NCBI RefSeq assembly: GCF_900116015.1 | Contig: NZ_FOYH01000004.1 | Coordinates: 124,001 to 188,000 of the forward strand | DNA from: Enterobacter sp. kpr-6 | Lineage (GTDB): Bacteria; Pseudomonadota; Gammaproteobacteria; Enterobacterales; Enterobacteriaceae | Length of the DNA: 64,000 nt | Direction: 5' to 3' | Shown here: one piece after another, positions 48,521 through 58,111 of the stretch | Layout of the letters: each line of letters opens with the position of its first letter | How positions within the stretch are numbered: position 1 is the first letter of the stretch | Program-made: the position numbers and the translations under genes | Notes under the pieces: generated by a model | Seen by the model: the letters and a program-made list of their open reading frames with translations, nothing else | Databases searched by the model: none | Told to the model about the DNA's origin: nothing

Positions 48521-49933
48521 ATGTCACTCAGTCGGCGTCAGTTTATTCAGGCATCCGGGGTTGCGCTTTGTGCGGGTGCGGTGCCGCTGAGGGCAAACGC
48601 TGCCGGGCAGCAACTCCCGCTGCCGATTCCACCGCTGCTTGAATCCCGTCGTGGTCAGCCGCTGTTTATGACGCTGCAACGCACCCACTGGTCGTTTGCC
48701 GCCGGGACGCGCGCCCAGACCTGGGGCATCAATGGCCGTTATATGGGGCCGACGATCCGCGTCTGGAACGGCGACGATGTGAAGATGATTTACAGCAATC
48801 GCCTGACCGAAAAGGTGGCGATGACCATCAGCGGTTTGCAGGTGCCAGGCCCGCTGATTGGTGGCCCGGCGCGCATGATGTCCCCCAATGCCGACTGGGC
48901 ACCGGTGCTGCCGATCCGCCAGAGTGCGGCGACGCTGTGGTACCACGCCAACACGCCGAACCGCACCGCGCAGCAGGTTTATAACGGCCTGGCCGGGATG
49001 TGGCTGGTGGAAGATGAAGTCAGTAAATCGCTGCCGATCCCCAATCATTACGGGGTGGATGACATTCCGGTGATTATTCAGGACAAGCGGCTGGATAACT
49101 TTGGCACTCCGGAGTACAGCGAGCCAGGTAGCGGCGGTTTTGTTGGTGACACGCTGCTGGCAAACGGCGTGCAGGGGCCGTATGTGGAAGTTTCCCGTGG
49201 CTGGGTGCGTTTGCGTTTGCTCAATGCCTCTAACGCCCGCCGCTATCTGTTGCAGATGAGCGATGGACGCCCGCTGCACGTCATCGCAGGCGATCAGGGT
49301 TTTTTACCCGCCCCGGTATCGGTGAAGCAACTGGCGCTGGCCCCAGGCGAGCGTCGGGAGATTCTGGTTGATATGACCAACGGTGACGAGGTGTCGATCA
49401 CCTGTGGCGAAGCGGCGGGCATCGTTGACCGCATTCGCGGCTTCTTTGAGCCTTCGAGCATTCTGGTCTCCACGCTGGTGCTCACCCTGCGCCCGACCGG
49501 TCTGTTGCCGCTGGTAACTGACAGCCTGCCGATGCGCCTGCTGCCCACTGACCTCATGACCGGTACGCCAATCCGCAGCCGTGACATCACGCTGGGCGAC
49601 GATCCGGGCATCAACGGACAGCTCTGGGATATTTCACGTATTGATATCACCGCCCAGCAGGGAACGTGGGAGCGCTGGACTGTGCGCGCCGACCAGCCGC
49701 AGGCGTTTCATATCGAAGGGGTCAGCTTCCAGATCCGCAATGTGAATGGCGCGGTGCCGTTCCCGGAAGACCGGGGCATGAAAGATACGGTGTGGGTGGA
49801 TGGGCAGGTCGAACTGCTGGTCTACTTTGGCCAGCCTTCGTGGCCGCACTTCCCGTTCCAGTTCGCCAGCCAGACGCTCGAGATGTCTGATCGGGGATCG
49901 ATTGGGCAGCTGCTGGTGAATCCGGCACCGTGA
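48521..49933 (+). CDS. ftsP: Cell division protein FtsP (SufI), multicopper-oxidase-like
   Basis: 470 residues, the E. coli length. The Tat signal is SLSRRQFIQASGVALCAGA (twin Arg at residues 5-6), so it is exported folded. The three cupredoxin-like domains of multicopper oxidases follow, but the copper ligands are missing, as in E. coli (for example ATLWYHANT keeps a single His where HxH is needed; the C-terminal HCHxxxHxxxxM is absent). It protects the divisome under stress. It ends in a palindromic repeat cluster before ygiQ. Confidence 0.96.
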   Translation: MSLSRRQFIQASGVALCAGAVPLRANAAGQQLPLPIPPLLESRRGQPLFMTLQRTHWSFAAGTRAQTWGINGRYMGPTIRVWNGDDVKMIYSNRLTEKVAMTISGLQVPGPLIGGPARMMSPNADWAPVLPIRQSAATLWYHANTPNRTAQQVYNGLAGMWLVEDEVSKSLPIPNHYGVDDIPVIIQDKRLDNFGTPEYSEPGSGGFVGDTLLANGVQGPYVEVSRGWVRLRLLNASNARRYLLQMSDGRPLHVIAGDQGFLPAPVSVKQLALAPGERREILVDMTNGDEVSITCGEAAGIVDRIRGFFEPSSILVSTLVLTLRPTGLLPLVTDSLPMRLLPTDLMTGTPIRSRDITLGDDPGINGQLWDISRIDITAQQGTWERWTVRADQPQAFHIEGVSFQIRNVNGAVPFPEDRGMKDTVWVDGQVELLVYFGQPSWPHFPFQFASQTLEMSDRGSIGQLLVNPAP

Positions 49934-49938
49934 TTTTT

Positions 49939-50080
49939 CACCCTCACCCTAGCCCTCTCCCTGAGGGAGAGGGGACTGATCGAGCGCGGGCTTGCCCCTC
50001 TCCCTCAGGGAGAGGGGACAGATTGTGCACGGTCTCGCCTTTCTCCCTCTCCCTTAGGGAGAGGGCCGGGGTGAGGGTAA
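49939..50080. repeat. Cluster of three GGGAGAGGG palindromic units
   Basis: Three CCCTCTCCC..GGGAGAGGG palindromes with central TGA, TCA and TTA. It opens with CACCCTCACCCTAG and closes with CCGGGGTGAGGGT, so the array as a whole is also an inverted repeat. It lies between ftsP and ygiQ, read in the same direction. Confidence 0.88.
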
Positions 50081-50177
50081 AAACCAGGGCTACTTTTTAA
50101 ACAATCCCCCTTCATTTAATCCACCTTTACAGCGTATAATCCCCGCCCTTCAATTTCGTTAACCACCCGGAAACACA

Positions 50178-52343
50178 ATGAGTTCAATTTCTCTGATCCA
50201 GCCGGATCGCGACCTCTTCTCATGGCCGCAATACTGGGCAGCCTGTTTCGGCCCCGCGCCGTTTTTGCCCATGTCACGCGAAGAGATGGATCAACTTGGC
50301 TGGGACAGCTGCGACATCATTCTGGTTACCGGGGATGCGTATGTCGATCACCCGAGCTTCGGTATGGCGATCTGTGGCCGGATGCTGGAGGCACAGGGCT
50401 TCCGCGTTGGGATCATCGCCCAGCCGGACTGGAACAGCAAAGATGACTTCATGCGTCTGGGCAAACCGAACCTGTTTTTCGGCGTCACCGCGGGCAACAT
50501 GGACTCGATGATCAACCGCTACACCGCCGATCGTAAACTGCGTCACGACGACGCCTACACGCCAGATAACGTCGCGGGCAAACGCCCGGATCGCGCTTCG
50601 CTGGCGTACACCCAGCGCTGTAAAGAAGCGTGGAAAGATGTGCCGGTGATCCTCGGCGGCATCGAAGCCAGCCTGCGTCGCACCGCGCATTATGATTACT
50701 GGTCCGACACCGTGCGCCGTTCTGTGCTGATTGATGCCAAAGCCGACATGCTGATGTTCGGCAACGGCGAGCGTCCGCTGGTGGAAGTGGCGCATCGTCT
50801 GGCGGCGGGTGAGCCGATTAGCCAGATCCGCGATGTGCGTAATACCGCGATCATCGTTAAAGAAGCGCTGCCGGGCTGGAGCGGGGTGGATTCCACCCGC
50901 CTCGACACGCCGGGAAAAATCGATCCTATTCCCCATCCGTACGGTGACGATCTGCCGTGCGCGGATAACAAACCGGTACAGCCGCAGGAGCCTAAACGCG
51001 TGACGGTTCAGCCGCCGCGTCCGAAGCCTTGGGAAAAAACCTATATCCTGCTGCCGTCGTTTGAAAAAGTGAAAGGCGACAAAGTGCTGTACGCCCATGC
51101 GTCGCGCATTTTGCATCACGAAACGAACCCTGGCTGCGCGCGTGCGCTGCTGCAAAAGCACGGCGATCGCTACGTCTGGATCAACCCGCCTGCGATCCCG
51201 CTTTCCACCGAAGAGATGGACAGCGTGTTTGCGCTGCCGTATCAGCGTGTGCCGCACCCGGCGTACGGCAATGCGCGTATCCCGGCGTATGAAATGATCC
51301 GTTTCTCGATCAACATCATGCGCGGCTGCTTTGGTGGCTGTTCATTCTGTTCGATCACCGAGCACGAAGGGCGCATCATCCAGAGCCGTTCTGAAGATTC
51401 GATCATCAACGAAATTGAAGCCATTCGCGACACGGTGCCTGGCTTTACCGGGGTAATTTCCGATCTGGGCGGGCCGACCGCTAACATGTATATGCTGCGC
51501 TGCAAATCGCCGCGCGCCGAGCAGACCTGCCGCCGCCTGTCGTGCGTCTACCCGGATATCTGCCCGCACATGGACACCAACCATGAGCCGACCATTAACC
51601 TGTATCGCCGCGCCCGTGATCTGAAAGGCATCAAGAAAATCCTGATCGCGTCCGGCGTGCGTTACGACATCGCCGTGGAAGATCCGCGTTATATCAAAGA
51701 GCTGGCAACGCACCACGTGGGTGGCTATCTGAAGATTGCTCCGGAGCACACCGAAGAAGGCCCGCTGTCGAAGATGATGAAGCCGGGCATGGGCAGCTAC
51801 GATCGCTTTAAAGAGCTGTTCGACACCTATTCGAAACAGGCCGGTAAAGAGCAGTATCTGATCCCGTACTTCATCTCTGCGCATCCTGGGACGCGGGATG
51901 AGGACATGGTGAACCTGGCGCTGTGGCTGAAACAGCGCCGTTTCCGCCTCGATCAGGTGCAGAACTTCTACCCGTCGCCGCTCGCCAACTCGACGACCAT
52001 GTATTACACCGGCAAAAACCCGCTCGGCAAGATTGGCTACAAGAGTGAGGACGTGGTGGTGCCGCGCGGCGACAAACAGCGCCGTCTGCATAAAGCGCTG
52101 CTGCGCTACCACGATCCGAAGAACTGGCCGCTGATCCGTCAGGCGCTGGAAGAGATGGGGAAAAAGCATCTGATCGGCGGCCGCCGCGACTGCCTGGTGC
52201 CGTCCCCGACCATTGAAGAGATGCGCGAAGCGAAGCGCCAGAACCGTCATACCCGACCGGCGCTGACCAAACATACGCCAGTGGCGCACCAGCGCCAGAC
52301 GCCTGCGGACAATAAAAAACGCGGGAAGGGTGCGGGGCGGTAA
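50178..52343 (+). CDS. ygiQ: YgiQ family radical SAM protein
   Basis: 721 residues. The N-terminal part is a cobalamin-like domain characteristic of YgiQ ([35 protein letters not shown]). The radical SAM cluster motif is CFGGCSFC (C-x3-C-x2-C, about residues 384-391). The C-terminal third contains [19 protein letters not shown] and [16 protein letters not shown], and ends in a basic disordered tail. The reaction is not known. K-12 YgiQ is slightly longer (739). The gene stands alone between two repeat clusters. Confidence 0.95.
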   Translation: MSSISLIQPDRDLFSWPQYWAACFGPAPFLPMSREEMDQLGWDSCDIILVTGDAYVDHPSFGMAICGRMLEAQGFRVGIIAQPDWNSKDDFMRLGKPNLFFGVTAGNMDSMINRYTADRKLRHDDAYTPDNVAGKRPDRASLAYTQRCKEAWKDVPVILGGIEASLRRTAHYDYWSDTVRRSVLIDAKADMLMFGNGERPLVEVAHRLAAGEPISQIRDVRNTAIIVKEALPGWSGVDSTRLDTPGKIDPIPHPYGDDLPCADNKPVQPQEPKRVTVQPPRPKPWEKTYILLPSFEKVKGDKVLYAHASRILHHETNPGCARALLQKHGDRYVWINPPAIPLSTEEMDSVFALPYQRVPHPAYGNARIPAYEMIRFSINIMRGCFGGCSFCSITEHEGRIIQSRSEDSIINEIEAIRDTVPGFTGVISDLGGPTANMYMLRCKSPRAEQTCRRLSCVYPDICPHMDTNHEPTINLYRRARDLKGIKKILIASGVRYDIAVEDPRYIKELATHHVGGYLKIAPEHTEEGPLSKMMKPGMGSYDRFKELFDTYSKQAGKEQYLIPYFISAHPGTRDEDMVNLALWLKQRRFRLDQVQNFYPSPLANSTTMYYTGKNPLGKIGYKSEDVVVPRGDKQRRLHKALLRYHDPKNWPLIRQALEEMGKKHLIGGRRDCLVPSPTIEEMREAKRQNRHTRPALTKHTPVAHQRQTPADNKKRGKGAGR

Positions 52344-52358
52344 GGATTTGCCTGGTAC

Positions 52359-52482
52359 ACCCTCACCCCGGCCCTCTCCCTTAGGGAGAGGGGGAAGTCA
52401 GTGCTCGCTGTCCCTGAGGGAGAGGGGCAAGTCCGTGCTCGATCTGTCCCCTCTCCCTGTGGGAGAGGGTTAGGGTGAGGGG
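52359..52482. repeat. Cluster of three GGGAGAGGG palindromic units
   Basis: CACCCTCACCCCGGCCCTCT at the left and GGGTTAGGGTGAGGGG at the right form opposite ends of one array, with a degraded middle unit (GTCCCTGAGGGAGAGGGGC). Spacer words AAGTCAGTGCTCG and CAAGTCCGTGCTCGATCTGT match those of the array at 55.7 kb. Between convergent ygiQ and dkgA. Confidence 0.88.
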
Positions 52483-52497
52483 AAAGGGGGTAAAAAC

Positions 52498-53325
52498 TCA
52501 GCCGCCGAACTGATCCGGGTCCGGCCCCAGGCGTTTGCCCTGGTCGAGTTTCGCAATTTCACTCAGTTCGTCTTTATCGAGACGGAAATCCCAGACGTTA
52601 AAGTTCTCTGCGATACGGGAGTCGGTCACTGATTTCGGGATCACCACCAGACCCTGATCCAGGTGCCAGCGGATCACAATCTGCGCCGGGGTCTTGCTGT
52701 ATTTATCTGCCAGTTCGCGGATAATTTTCTGATCGAATACCCCATCGCCGCCCTGTGCCAGCGGGCTCCAGGACTCGGTCTGGATCTTGTGAGTGGCATT
52801 CCAGGCGTGAAGCTGACGCTGCTGCAATAGCGGGTGCAGTTCGATCTGGTTGATCACCGGCGCAACACCCGTTTCATCAATCAGGCGCTGCAAATGGTGG
52901 ATCTGGAAATTACAGACGCCGATGCTTTTCACCAGCCCCTGCTTTTGCAAATCGATCATACCCTTCCAGGCTTCAACATAATGATCGATCGCCGGAACCG
53001 GCCAGTGCATCAGGTAGAGATCAACATGATCGAGTTGCAGCTTATCAAGGCTCTCCTGCAACGCTTCCTGCGGGCGCTTCTGATCGTCATTCCACAGTTT
53101 AGTGGTGATAAAGAGATCGTCACGCGCCACACCTGCGCTCTTCAGCGCTTTGCCGACACCTTCTTCGTTCTTGTACGCCGCGGCGGTATCAATGGAACGA
53201 TAACCCACCTCCAGCGCCTTATGAATGGCGGAAATCACTTCCTCATTGCCCGCTTTCCACACACCGAGCCCCAGTTGCGGCATCAGGTTGCCGTCCTGAA
53301 GTTTGATTACGGTTGGATTTGCCAT
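52498..53325 (-). CDS. dkgA: 2,5-diketo-D-gluconate / methylglyoxal reductase
   Basis: 275 residues, an aldo-keto reductase. The catalytic Tyr is in SIDTAAAYKNEEGVG, Lys in LFITTKLWNDDQ, His in LYLMHWPVP, and the NADPH-binding tail in VVIPKSVTDSRIAENFNVWD. It reduces 2,5-diketogluconate, methylglyoxal and other aldehydes. AAAGGAGGAATGC precedes the start. It is downstream of yqhD with a strong palindrome between (53346-53370), as part of the YqhC aldehyde-response locus. Confidence 0.97.
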   Translation of the reverse strand: MANPTVIKLQDGNLMPQLGLGVWKAGNEEVISAIHKALEVGYRSIDTAAAYKNEEGVGKALKSAGVARDDLFITTKLWNDDQKRPQEALQESLDKLQLDHVDLYLMHWPVPAIDHYVEAWKGMIDLQKQGLVKSIGVCNFQIHHLQRLIDETGVAPVINQIELHPLLQQRQLHAWNATHKIQTESWSPLAQGGDGVFDQKIIRELADKYSKTPAQIVIRWHLDQGLVVIPKSVTDSRIAENFNVWDFRLDKDELSEIAKLDQGKRLGPDPDQFGG

Positions 53326-53345
53326 GCATTCCTCCTTTATAGAAG

Positions 53346-53370
53346 TTCACCAGGTACATGACCTGGTGAA
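53346..53370. promoter_or_regulatory. Perfect 10-bp palindrome in the yqhD-dkgA gap
   Basis: TTCACCAGGT (53346-53355) and ACCTGGTGAA (53361-53370) with a 5-nt loop lie 20 bases before the dkgA start. There is no T-run. It could be a partial terminator, an mRNA processing stem that lowers dkgA relative to yqhD, or an operator. Confidence 0.45.
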
Positions 53371-53430
53371 GTTAAGTGACTTAAGTCTGGACGAAAAGCG
53401 CAAAAACGAAAGCCGCAGAAGAAAAAACCT

Positions 53431-54594
53431 TTAGCGTGCGGCTTCGTAGATACGACGGCTGACATCCAGAGTAATATCCTGATGTTCGCCTAAAGCAGTC
53501 ATACCGTGTTCTTCCAGTTTTGCAATCAGGCCCGGGATTGAACTGCCATCCAGACCGTAACCGGAGAGGCGGGTCGGCACGCCCATCTGCTCGAAGAAAT
53601 CACGGGTGGCGGCGATGGCAGCGTCAATACGCGCATCGTCAGATCCTTCGGTGATGTTCCACACGCGCTCGGCGTATTGCAGCAGTTTGCCGCGTTTGGC
53701 GTCGCGTTTTTCATTCCACAGCGCGGGCAGCACCACCGCCAGCGTCTGGGCGTGATCCAGACCGTGCATCGCGGTCAGTTCATGACCGAGCATATGCGTT
53801 GCCCAGTCCTGCGGGACGCCCGCACCAATCAGACCGTTCAGCGCCTGGGTTGCGGCCCACATTACGTTAGCGCGCACGTTGTAGTTCTCCGGCTCCTGCA
53901 ACGCTTTCGGACCCTCTTCCACCAGCGTCAGCAGAATGCCTTCAGCGAAGCGATCCTGAATTTTTGCATCCACCGGATAAGTCACATACTGCTCAACGGT
54001 GTGAACAAACGCGTCCACCACGCCATTCGCCACCTGACGCGGCGGCAGGGTGTAGGTGTAAACCGGATCGAGGATAGCGAAGACCGGCTGCACGTGCGGG
54101 GAGTGGAACGCCTGCTTGTCACCGGTGGTTTTGCGGGAGATCACCGCGCCTTTGTTGGATTCTGAACCGGTGGCGGGCAGGGTCAGCACGGAGCCCATCG
54201 GGATCGCGCTTTTGATTTCACTGCCGGAGTTTTGCAGGATCTGCCACGGGTCGATGCCATCAGGATAATGCGCGGCGGCAGCGATAAATTTAGTGCCGTC
54301 CAGCACGGAACCGCCACCGACGGCCAGCAGGAAGGTGATGTTTTCGCTGCGGGCGATTGCCACGGCTTTCATCAGCGTTTCGTAAGACGGGTTCGGTTCG
54401 ATGCCGCCGAACTCCAGCACGTCCATGCCGTTCAACGCGCTATAGACCTGATCCAGCACCCCGGTTTTTTTCACGCTGCCACCGCCGTAAGTGATCAACA
54501 CGCGTGCGTCTGCCGGGATCTGATCGCGCAGATCGGCAATGGCGTTTTGACCAAACAGAATGCGGGTGGGGGTATGCAGATTAAAGTTATTCAT
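53431..54594 (-). CDS. yqhD: NADPH-dependent aldehyde reductase (alcohol dehydrogenase) YqhD
   Basis: 387 residues from ATG 54594, the E. coli length; the long upstream extension of the frame to 55131 is antisense to yqhC and not real. Iron-type alcohol dehydrogenase family. The NADPH-binding GGGSVLDG lies near residues 93-100. The metal ligands are Asp194, His198 (DAFVHTVEQ), His267 and His281 (HMLGHELTAMHGLDH), all present. It reduces lipid-peroxide-derived aldehydes, glyoxal, methylglyoxal and furfural. It is divergent from its activator gene yqhC. Confidence 0.97.
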   Translation of the reverse strand: MNNFNLHTPTRILFGQNAIADLRDQIPADARVLITYGGGSVKKTGVLDQVYSALNGMDVLEFGGIEPNPSYETLMKAVAIARSENITFLLAVGGGSVLDGTKFIAAAAHYPDGIDPWQILQNSGSEIKSAIPMGSVLTLPATGSESNKGAVISRKTTGDKQAFHSPHVQPVFAILDPVYTYTLPPRQVANGVVDAFVHTVEQYVTYPVDAKIQDRFAEGILLTLVEEGPKALQEPENYNVRANVMWAATQALNGLIGAGVPQDWATHMLGHELTAMHGLDHAQTLAVVLPALWNEKRDAKRGKLLQYAERVWNITEGSDDARIDAAIAATRDFFEQMGVPTRLSGYGLDGSSIPGLIAKLEEHGMTALGEHQDITLDVSRRIYEAAR

Positions 54595-54771
54595 TGCTCG
54601 TGCCCTTAATGTGGGAAAAAACTGCCTGATGGAAAGTATTGTGGGCGTCGGGGGTGTCGCTCTCAATGCACATTCCTGCCGATGTCTTGCCCATTTCTCC
54701 GTTGGGCTGGAGAAAAAGCACAGAAATGCGCACACTGTAGCGGTCAAAAACCGTAGCCGGAGTGGTGTTAA

Positions 54772-55671
54772 ATGAACCGCGAAGAGATTTGCCTGCAACT
54801 GACGGAACAAATTAAGCGACTGAAAAGTAATGAGAACGCCCTGGCCTCGCTGCTGCCGGATATCCGTCTGCTGCATGGCACGCAGCCCGGTACGCGTACC
54901 CCGGTGATGTACCAGCCCGGCATCGTGATCCTCTTTTCCGGGCATAAAATCGGTTATATCAATGAGCGCGTGTTTCGCTACGATGCCAATGAATATCTGC
55001 TGCTGACCGTACCGCTGCCGTTTGAGTGTGAAACCTTCGCCACGCCGGAGATCCCGCTGGCGGGGATCCGCGTCAATGTGGATATCCTCCAGCTTCAGGA
55101 GTTGCTGATGGACATCGGTGAGGACGAGCATTTTCAGCCTGCGATGGCGGCCAGCGGTATTAACTCCGCGACGCTGTCCGATGAGATCCTCTGTGCGGTG
55201 GAGCGGTTGCTGGACGTGATGGAGCGCCCGCTCGACGCCAGGATTTTAGGCAAGCAGATCGTGCGCGAAATCCTCTATCACGTGCTGACCGGCCCGCGCG
55301 GCGGTGCGCTGCTGGCGCTGGTGAGCCGCCAGACCCATTTCAGCTTGATTAGCCGGGTGCTGAAGCGCATTGAAAGTCAGTACACCGAAAACCTGAGCGT
55401 CGATCAGCTTGCCGCTGAAGCGAACATGAGCGTGTCGGCGTTTCACCATAATTTCAAATCGGTGACCAGCACGTCGCCGCTGCAATACCTGAAGACCTAC
55501 CGTTTGCACCGGGCGCGAATGCTGATGATCCACGACGGCATGAAGGCCAGCGCCGCAGCGATGCGGGTGGGGTACGAAAGTGCGTCGCAGTTTAGCCGCG
55601 AGTTTAAGCGCTATTTTGGCGTGACGCCGGGGGAGGATGCGGCGCGGATCAGGATGATGCAGGGGGTGTAG
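54772..55671 (+). CDS. yqhC: AraC-family activator YqhC of aldehyde-response genes
   Basis: 299 residues. An N-terminal effector domain of the AraC-N type ([40 protein letters not shown]) is followed by a double helix-turn-helix ([20 protein letters not shown] and [20 protein letters not shown], then [13 protein letters not shown]). In E. coli it senses aldehydes, with conserved cysteines implicated, and activates yqhD-dkgA. One such Cys is seen at FECETF. The 177-bp gap to yqhD should hold its binding sites. It ends in a tandem-repeat-rich palindrome cluster. Confidence 0.95.
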   Translation: MNREEICLQLTEQIKRLKSNENALASLLPDIRLLHGTQPGTRTPVMYQPGIVILFSGHKIGYINERVFRYDANEYLLLTVPLPFECETFATPEIPLAGIRVNVDILQLQELLMDIGEDEHFQPAMAASGINSATLSDEILCAVERLLDVMERPLDARILGKQIVREILYHVLTGPRGGALLALVSRQTHFSLISRVLKRIESQYTENLSVDQLAAEANMSVSAFHHNFKSVTSTSPLQYLKTYRLHRARMLMIHDGMKASAAAMRVGYESASQFSREFKRYFGVTPGEDAARIRMMQGV

Positions 55672-55681
55672 TGGGGGAGTC

Positions 55682-55872
55682 GCCCCTCACCCCGGCCCTC
55701 TCCCCAGGGAGAGGGAGAAAGGCAAGCCAGTGCTCGATCTGTCCCCTCAGCTCAGGGAGAGGGGGAAAGGCAAGCCAGTGCTCGATCTGTCCCCTCAGCT
55801 CAGGGAGAGGGGGAAAGGCAAGTCAGTGCTCGATCTGTCCCCTCTCCCTAAGGGAGAAGGTTAGGGTGAGGG
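55682..55872. repeat. GGGAGAGGG palindrome cluster with a 48-bp tandem repeat (about three copies)
   Basis: The array opens CCCCTCACCCCGGCCCTCTC and closes TTAGGGTGAGGG. Inside, the 48-bp unit starting AAAGGCAAGCCAGTGCTCGA begins at 55718, 55766 and 55814. The first two copies share CCCCTCAGCTCAGGGAGAGG. The third has AAGTCAG for AAGCCAG and a different end. Because 48 is a multiple of three, frames read through it as a repeated peptide, which is not a gene. Between convergent yqhC and yghB. Confidence 0.92.
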
Positions 55873-55877
55873 TTACA

Positions 55878-56537
55878 TCACCCGTTGCAATACTTCTTCT
55901 TAATCACCACCACGACCGTCCCCAGAAGCCCGGCGACCAGCAGGACAATCGGCAGGATCATCAGGCATGTCATCACCTGATCTTCATGACGCTTCACAAA
56001 GGGGATCATACTCAGCGCATAACCCAGGCTTGTCACCGCGCCGACCCACAGCAGGGCGCTTAACCAGTTGAAGAACTGGAAACGACGGTTAGATAACCCG
56101 GAAATGCCCGCCATGGTTGGCAGTAAGGTGCGCACAAACGCCAGGAAACGCCCGGCGAGCAGCGCCAGCAGACCATGTCTGTCGAACATGCAGGTCGCGC
56201 GCTGGTGATACTTCTCAGGCAACTGATCGAGCCAGCTTTTCACCACGCGCGTATTCCCGAGCCAGCGGCCCTGAATATAGCTCAGCCAGCAGCCGAGGCT
56301 TGCCGCCGTCGTGAGGATCGCCAGCGCCGGGATAAAATCCATCACCCCGCGGGCAATCAGTGCGCCGGTTAACAACAGTAGACTGTCACCGGGTAAAAAC
56401 GAGGCCGGTAATAGCCCATTTTCTAAAAACAGCGTCGCAAACATCACCAGATAAACAACGCCGACGACCCGGGGATCGGCCAGCGCCGCAAAATCATGTT
56501 GCCAGAGCGCCGCGATAATATCTTGAATAACAGCCAT
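55878..56537 (-). CDS. yghB: DedA/SNARE-associated family membrane protein YghB
   Basis: 219 residues, the E. coli length. It shows the DedA pattern: hydrophobic re-entrant segments, [20 protein letters not shown] (about residues 38-57), [13 protein letters not shown], and [20 protein letters not shown] with the functional Arg. DedA proteins are inner-membrane transporters or flippases, linked to undecaprenyl phosphate recycling, membrane potential and division; YghB and YqjA are partly redundant in E. coli. Located next to metC in the same direction as K-12. Confidence 0.95.
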   Translation of the reverse strand: MAVIQDIIAALWQHDFAALADPRVVGVVYLVMFATLFLENGLLPASFLPGDSLLLLTGALIARGVMDFIPALAILTTAASLGCWLSYIQGRWLGNTRVVKSWLDQLPEKYHQRATCMFDRHGLLALLAGRFLAFVRTLLPTMAGISGLSNRRFQFFNWLSALLWVGAVTSLGYALSMIPFVKRHEDQVMTCLMILPIVLLVAGLLGTVVVVIKKKYCNG

Positions 56538-56674
56538 GGACTTTCCTGTGGTACAGCTCTACAGCGTATAAGGGGCCATTATACGCCTGATTTGTTAATG
56601 GCACCTTGATCGTTCACGCAAGAAATGCAGACAATTCCGCTGGTACTGAGTAATTATTTACCAAAAAGCCCGGT

Positions 56675-57862
56675 TTACGCGATGCGCTCGAAGCCCGCGG
56701 CTAAATCGGCGATCAAATCGTCCGCGTTTTCCAGACCGATATGCACGCGGATTAACGTACCGGTGAAGTCGATTTCCGCCCCTGGACGCAGCGCCGCAAT
56801 CTGTTCCGGCTGGTTCGCCAGAATCAGTGACTCAAAGCCGCCCCACGAATAGGCCATGCTGAACAGCGTGAAGTTATCCAGATATGCCGCCAGTTCGTCA
56901 TTATCGAGCCGTTTGTTCAGCACAAAGGAAAACAGGCCGCTGCTGCCGGTAAAGTCACGCTTCCAGAATTCATGCCCTTTGCTGCCTGGCAGCGCCGGGT
57001 GATTGACCGTCGCGACCTGCGGATGTTGGGAGAGCCATTGTGCGATTTGCAGACTGCTTTCGTGATGCTGACGCAGACGTACGCCCAGCGTGCGCAGACC
57101 CCGGCTGGTCATGTAGGCGGTGTCGGCATCCAGCATTTGCCCCATCAGATAGGCATTTTCACGCAGTTGATCCCAGCAGCGGGCGTTGGAGACCGCAGTG
57201 CCGACCATCGCGTCCGAGTGACCAATCAGGTATTTCGTGCCCGCCTGGATGGAGATATCCACGCCAAAATCGAGCGCTTTAAACAGAATGCCCGCCGCCC
57301 AGGTATTGTCGATCATAATGATGGCGTCAGGAGCCACGCGGCGCACGGCGGCGACAATCGCCGGGACGTCATGCACTTCCATAGTGATGGAACCGGGGGA
57401 CTCTAAAAACACCACTTTGGTATTGGGCTGAATATGATTGACGATATCCGCGCCGATGAGTGGATCGAACCAGCCCGTCGTGACGCCCAGTTTGGCGAGG
57501 ATTTTCGTGCAGAAATCCTGACTGGGTTCGTAAGCGGTATTGGTCATTAAGACGTGATCGCCCTGTTCGACAAACGCCAGAATGGTATTGGCAACGGCAG
57601 CCGCACCGCAGGGGAAAAGCGCACAGCCCGCGCCGCCTTCCAGCTCGCACATTGCTTCCTGCAAAGAGAAATGCGTCAGAGTACCGCGACGACCATAAAA
57701 CAGTTCGCCTTTCGCCCGTCCGCGTGTGGCCTGCTTTTTGGCTTCAACGGTGTCAAAAACCAACGACGACGCGCGCTGGATAACGCTGTTCACTGCGCCC
57801 TGAGTGTACTTTTTGCTGCGCCCGGCATTCACCAGCGCGGTTTCAATGTGCTTCGCTGTCAT
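56675..57862 (-). CDS. metC: Cystathionine beta-lyase MetC
   Basis: 395 residues, the E. coli length. PLP-dependent, with the Schiff-base Lys210 in [14 protein letters not shown] and phosphate-binding [10 protein letters not shown]. It splits cystathionine to homocysteine, pyruvate and ammonia in methionine synthesis. Upstream, on the minus strand, AGACGTCTGGATGTCCAGAC-like spacing at about 57882-57900 (ACGTCTGGATGTCCAGAC) resembles two MetJ boxes (consensus AGACGTCT), so repression by MetJ is likely. Divergent from exbB. Confidence 0.96.
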   Translation of the reverse strand: MTAKHIETALVNAGRSKKYTQGAVNSVIQRASSLVFDTVEAKKQATRGRAKGELFYGRRGTLTHFSLQEAMCELEGGAGCALFPCGAAAVANTILAFVEQGDHVLMTNTAYEPSQDFCTKILAKLGVTTGWFDPLIGADIVNHIQPNTKVVFLESPGSITMEVHDVPAIVAAVRRVAPDAIIMIDNTWAAGILFKALDFGVDISIQAGTKYLIGHSDAMVGTAVSNARCWDQLRENAYLMGQMLDADTAYMTSRGLRTLGVRLRQHHESSLQIAQWLSQHPQVATVNHPALPGSKGHEFWKRDFTGSSGLFSFVLNKRLDNDELAAYLDNFTLFSMAYSWGGFESLILANQPEQIAALRPGAEIDFTGTLIRVHIGLENADDLIADLAAGFERIA

Positions 57863-57881
57863 GTTCGCATACCTGCTTTTA

Positions 57882-57901
57882 TACGTCTGGATGTCCAGAC
57901 T
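57882..57901. promoter_or_regulatory. MetJ-box-like repeats upstream of metC
   Basis: ATACGTCTGGATGTCCAGAC consists of two adjacent 8-mers resembling the MetJ consensus AGACGTCT, 20-40 bases before the metC start. Tandem met boxes are the normal operator for methionine genes. Confidence 0.6.
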
Positions 57902-58030
57902 ACCATGAATGTTTTACTCTGCATCGCAAGCGGCCCTATTCAGCATAATATTTTCTCAAAAATGAACGAGGGAACTTTTTTACTGAGTAAGCGCAAAGAA
58001 ACTACGCGTTAATTAGCGCACTATGTAAAT

Positions 58031-58049
58031 AGTAATGAGAACTACTATC
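58031..58049. promoter_or_regulatory. Fur box upstream of exbB
   Basis: AGTAATGAGAACTACTATC matches the 19-bp Fur consensus at 13 positions and lies 63 bases before the exbB start. exbBD is a well-known Fur-repressed operon in E. coli. Confidence 0.65.
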
Positions 58050-58111
58050 AATTCGACGTCTTTTTGATATTATTATGCGCAGATTTTGTGATTTGCGTCC
58101 GGAGATACAGA

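Noticed and set aside
50274-51257. 327-codon minus-strand frame inside ygiQ
   Set aside because: Shadow frame caused by GC-rich codon usage of ygiQ; His- and Arg-rich nonsense sequence.
54595-55131. Long N-terminal extension of yqhD
   Set aside because: It is antisense to yqhC and absent from the known 387-residue protein; ATG 54594 fits the family start.
55718-55861. Possible CRISPR array (regular 48-bp repeat)
   Set aside because: Only about three copies, contiguous repeats without unique spacers, and part of a REP-like palindrome cluster; no cas genes in the window.
55671-56063. Frame encoding a repeated peptide (GGKASQCSICPLS repeats)
   Set aside because: It arises from the 48-bp DNA tandem repeat and palindromes between yqhC and yghB, has no ribosome binding site, and runs into yghB on the opposite strand.
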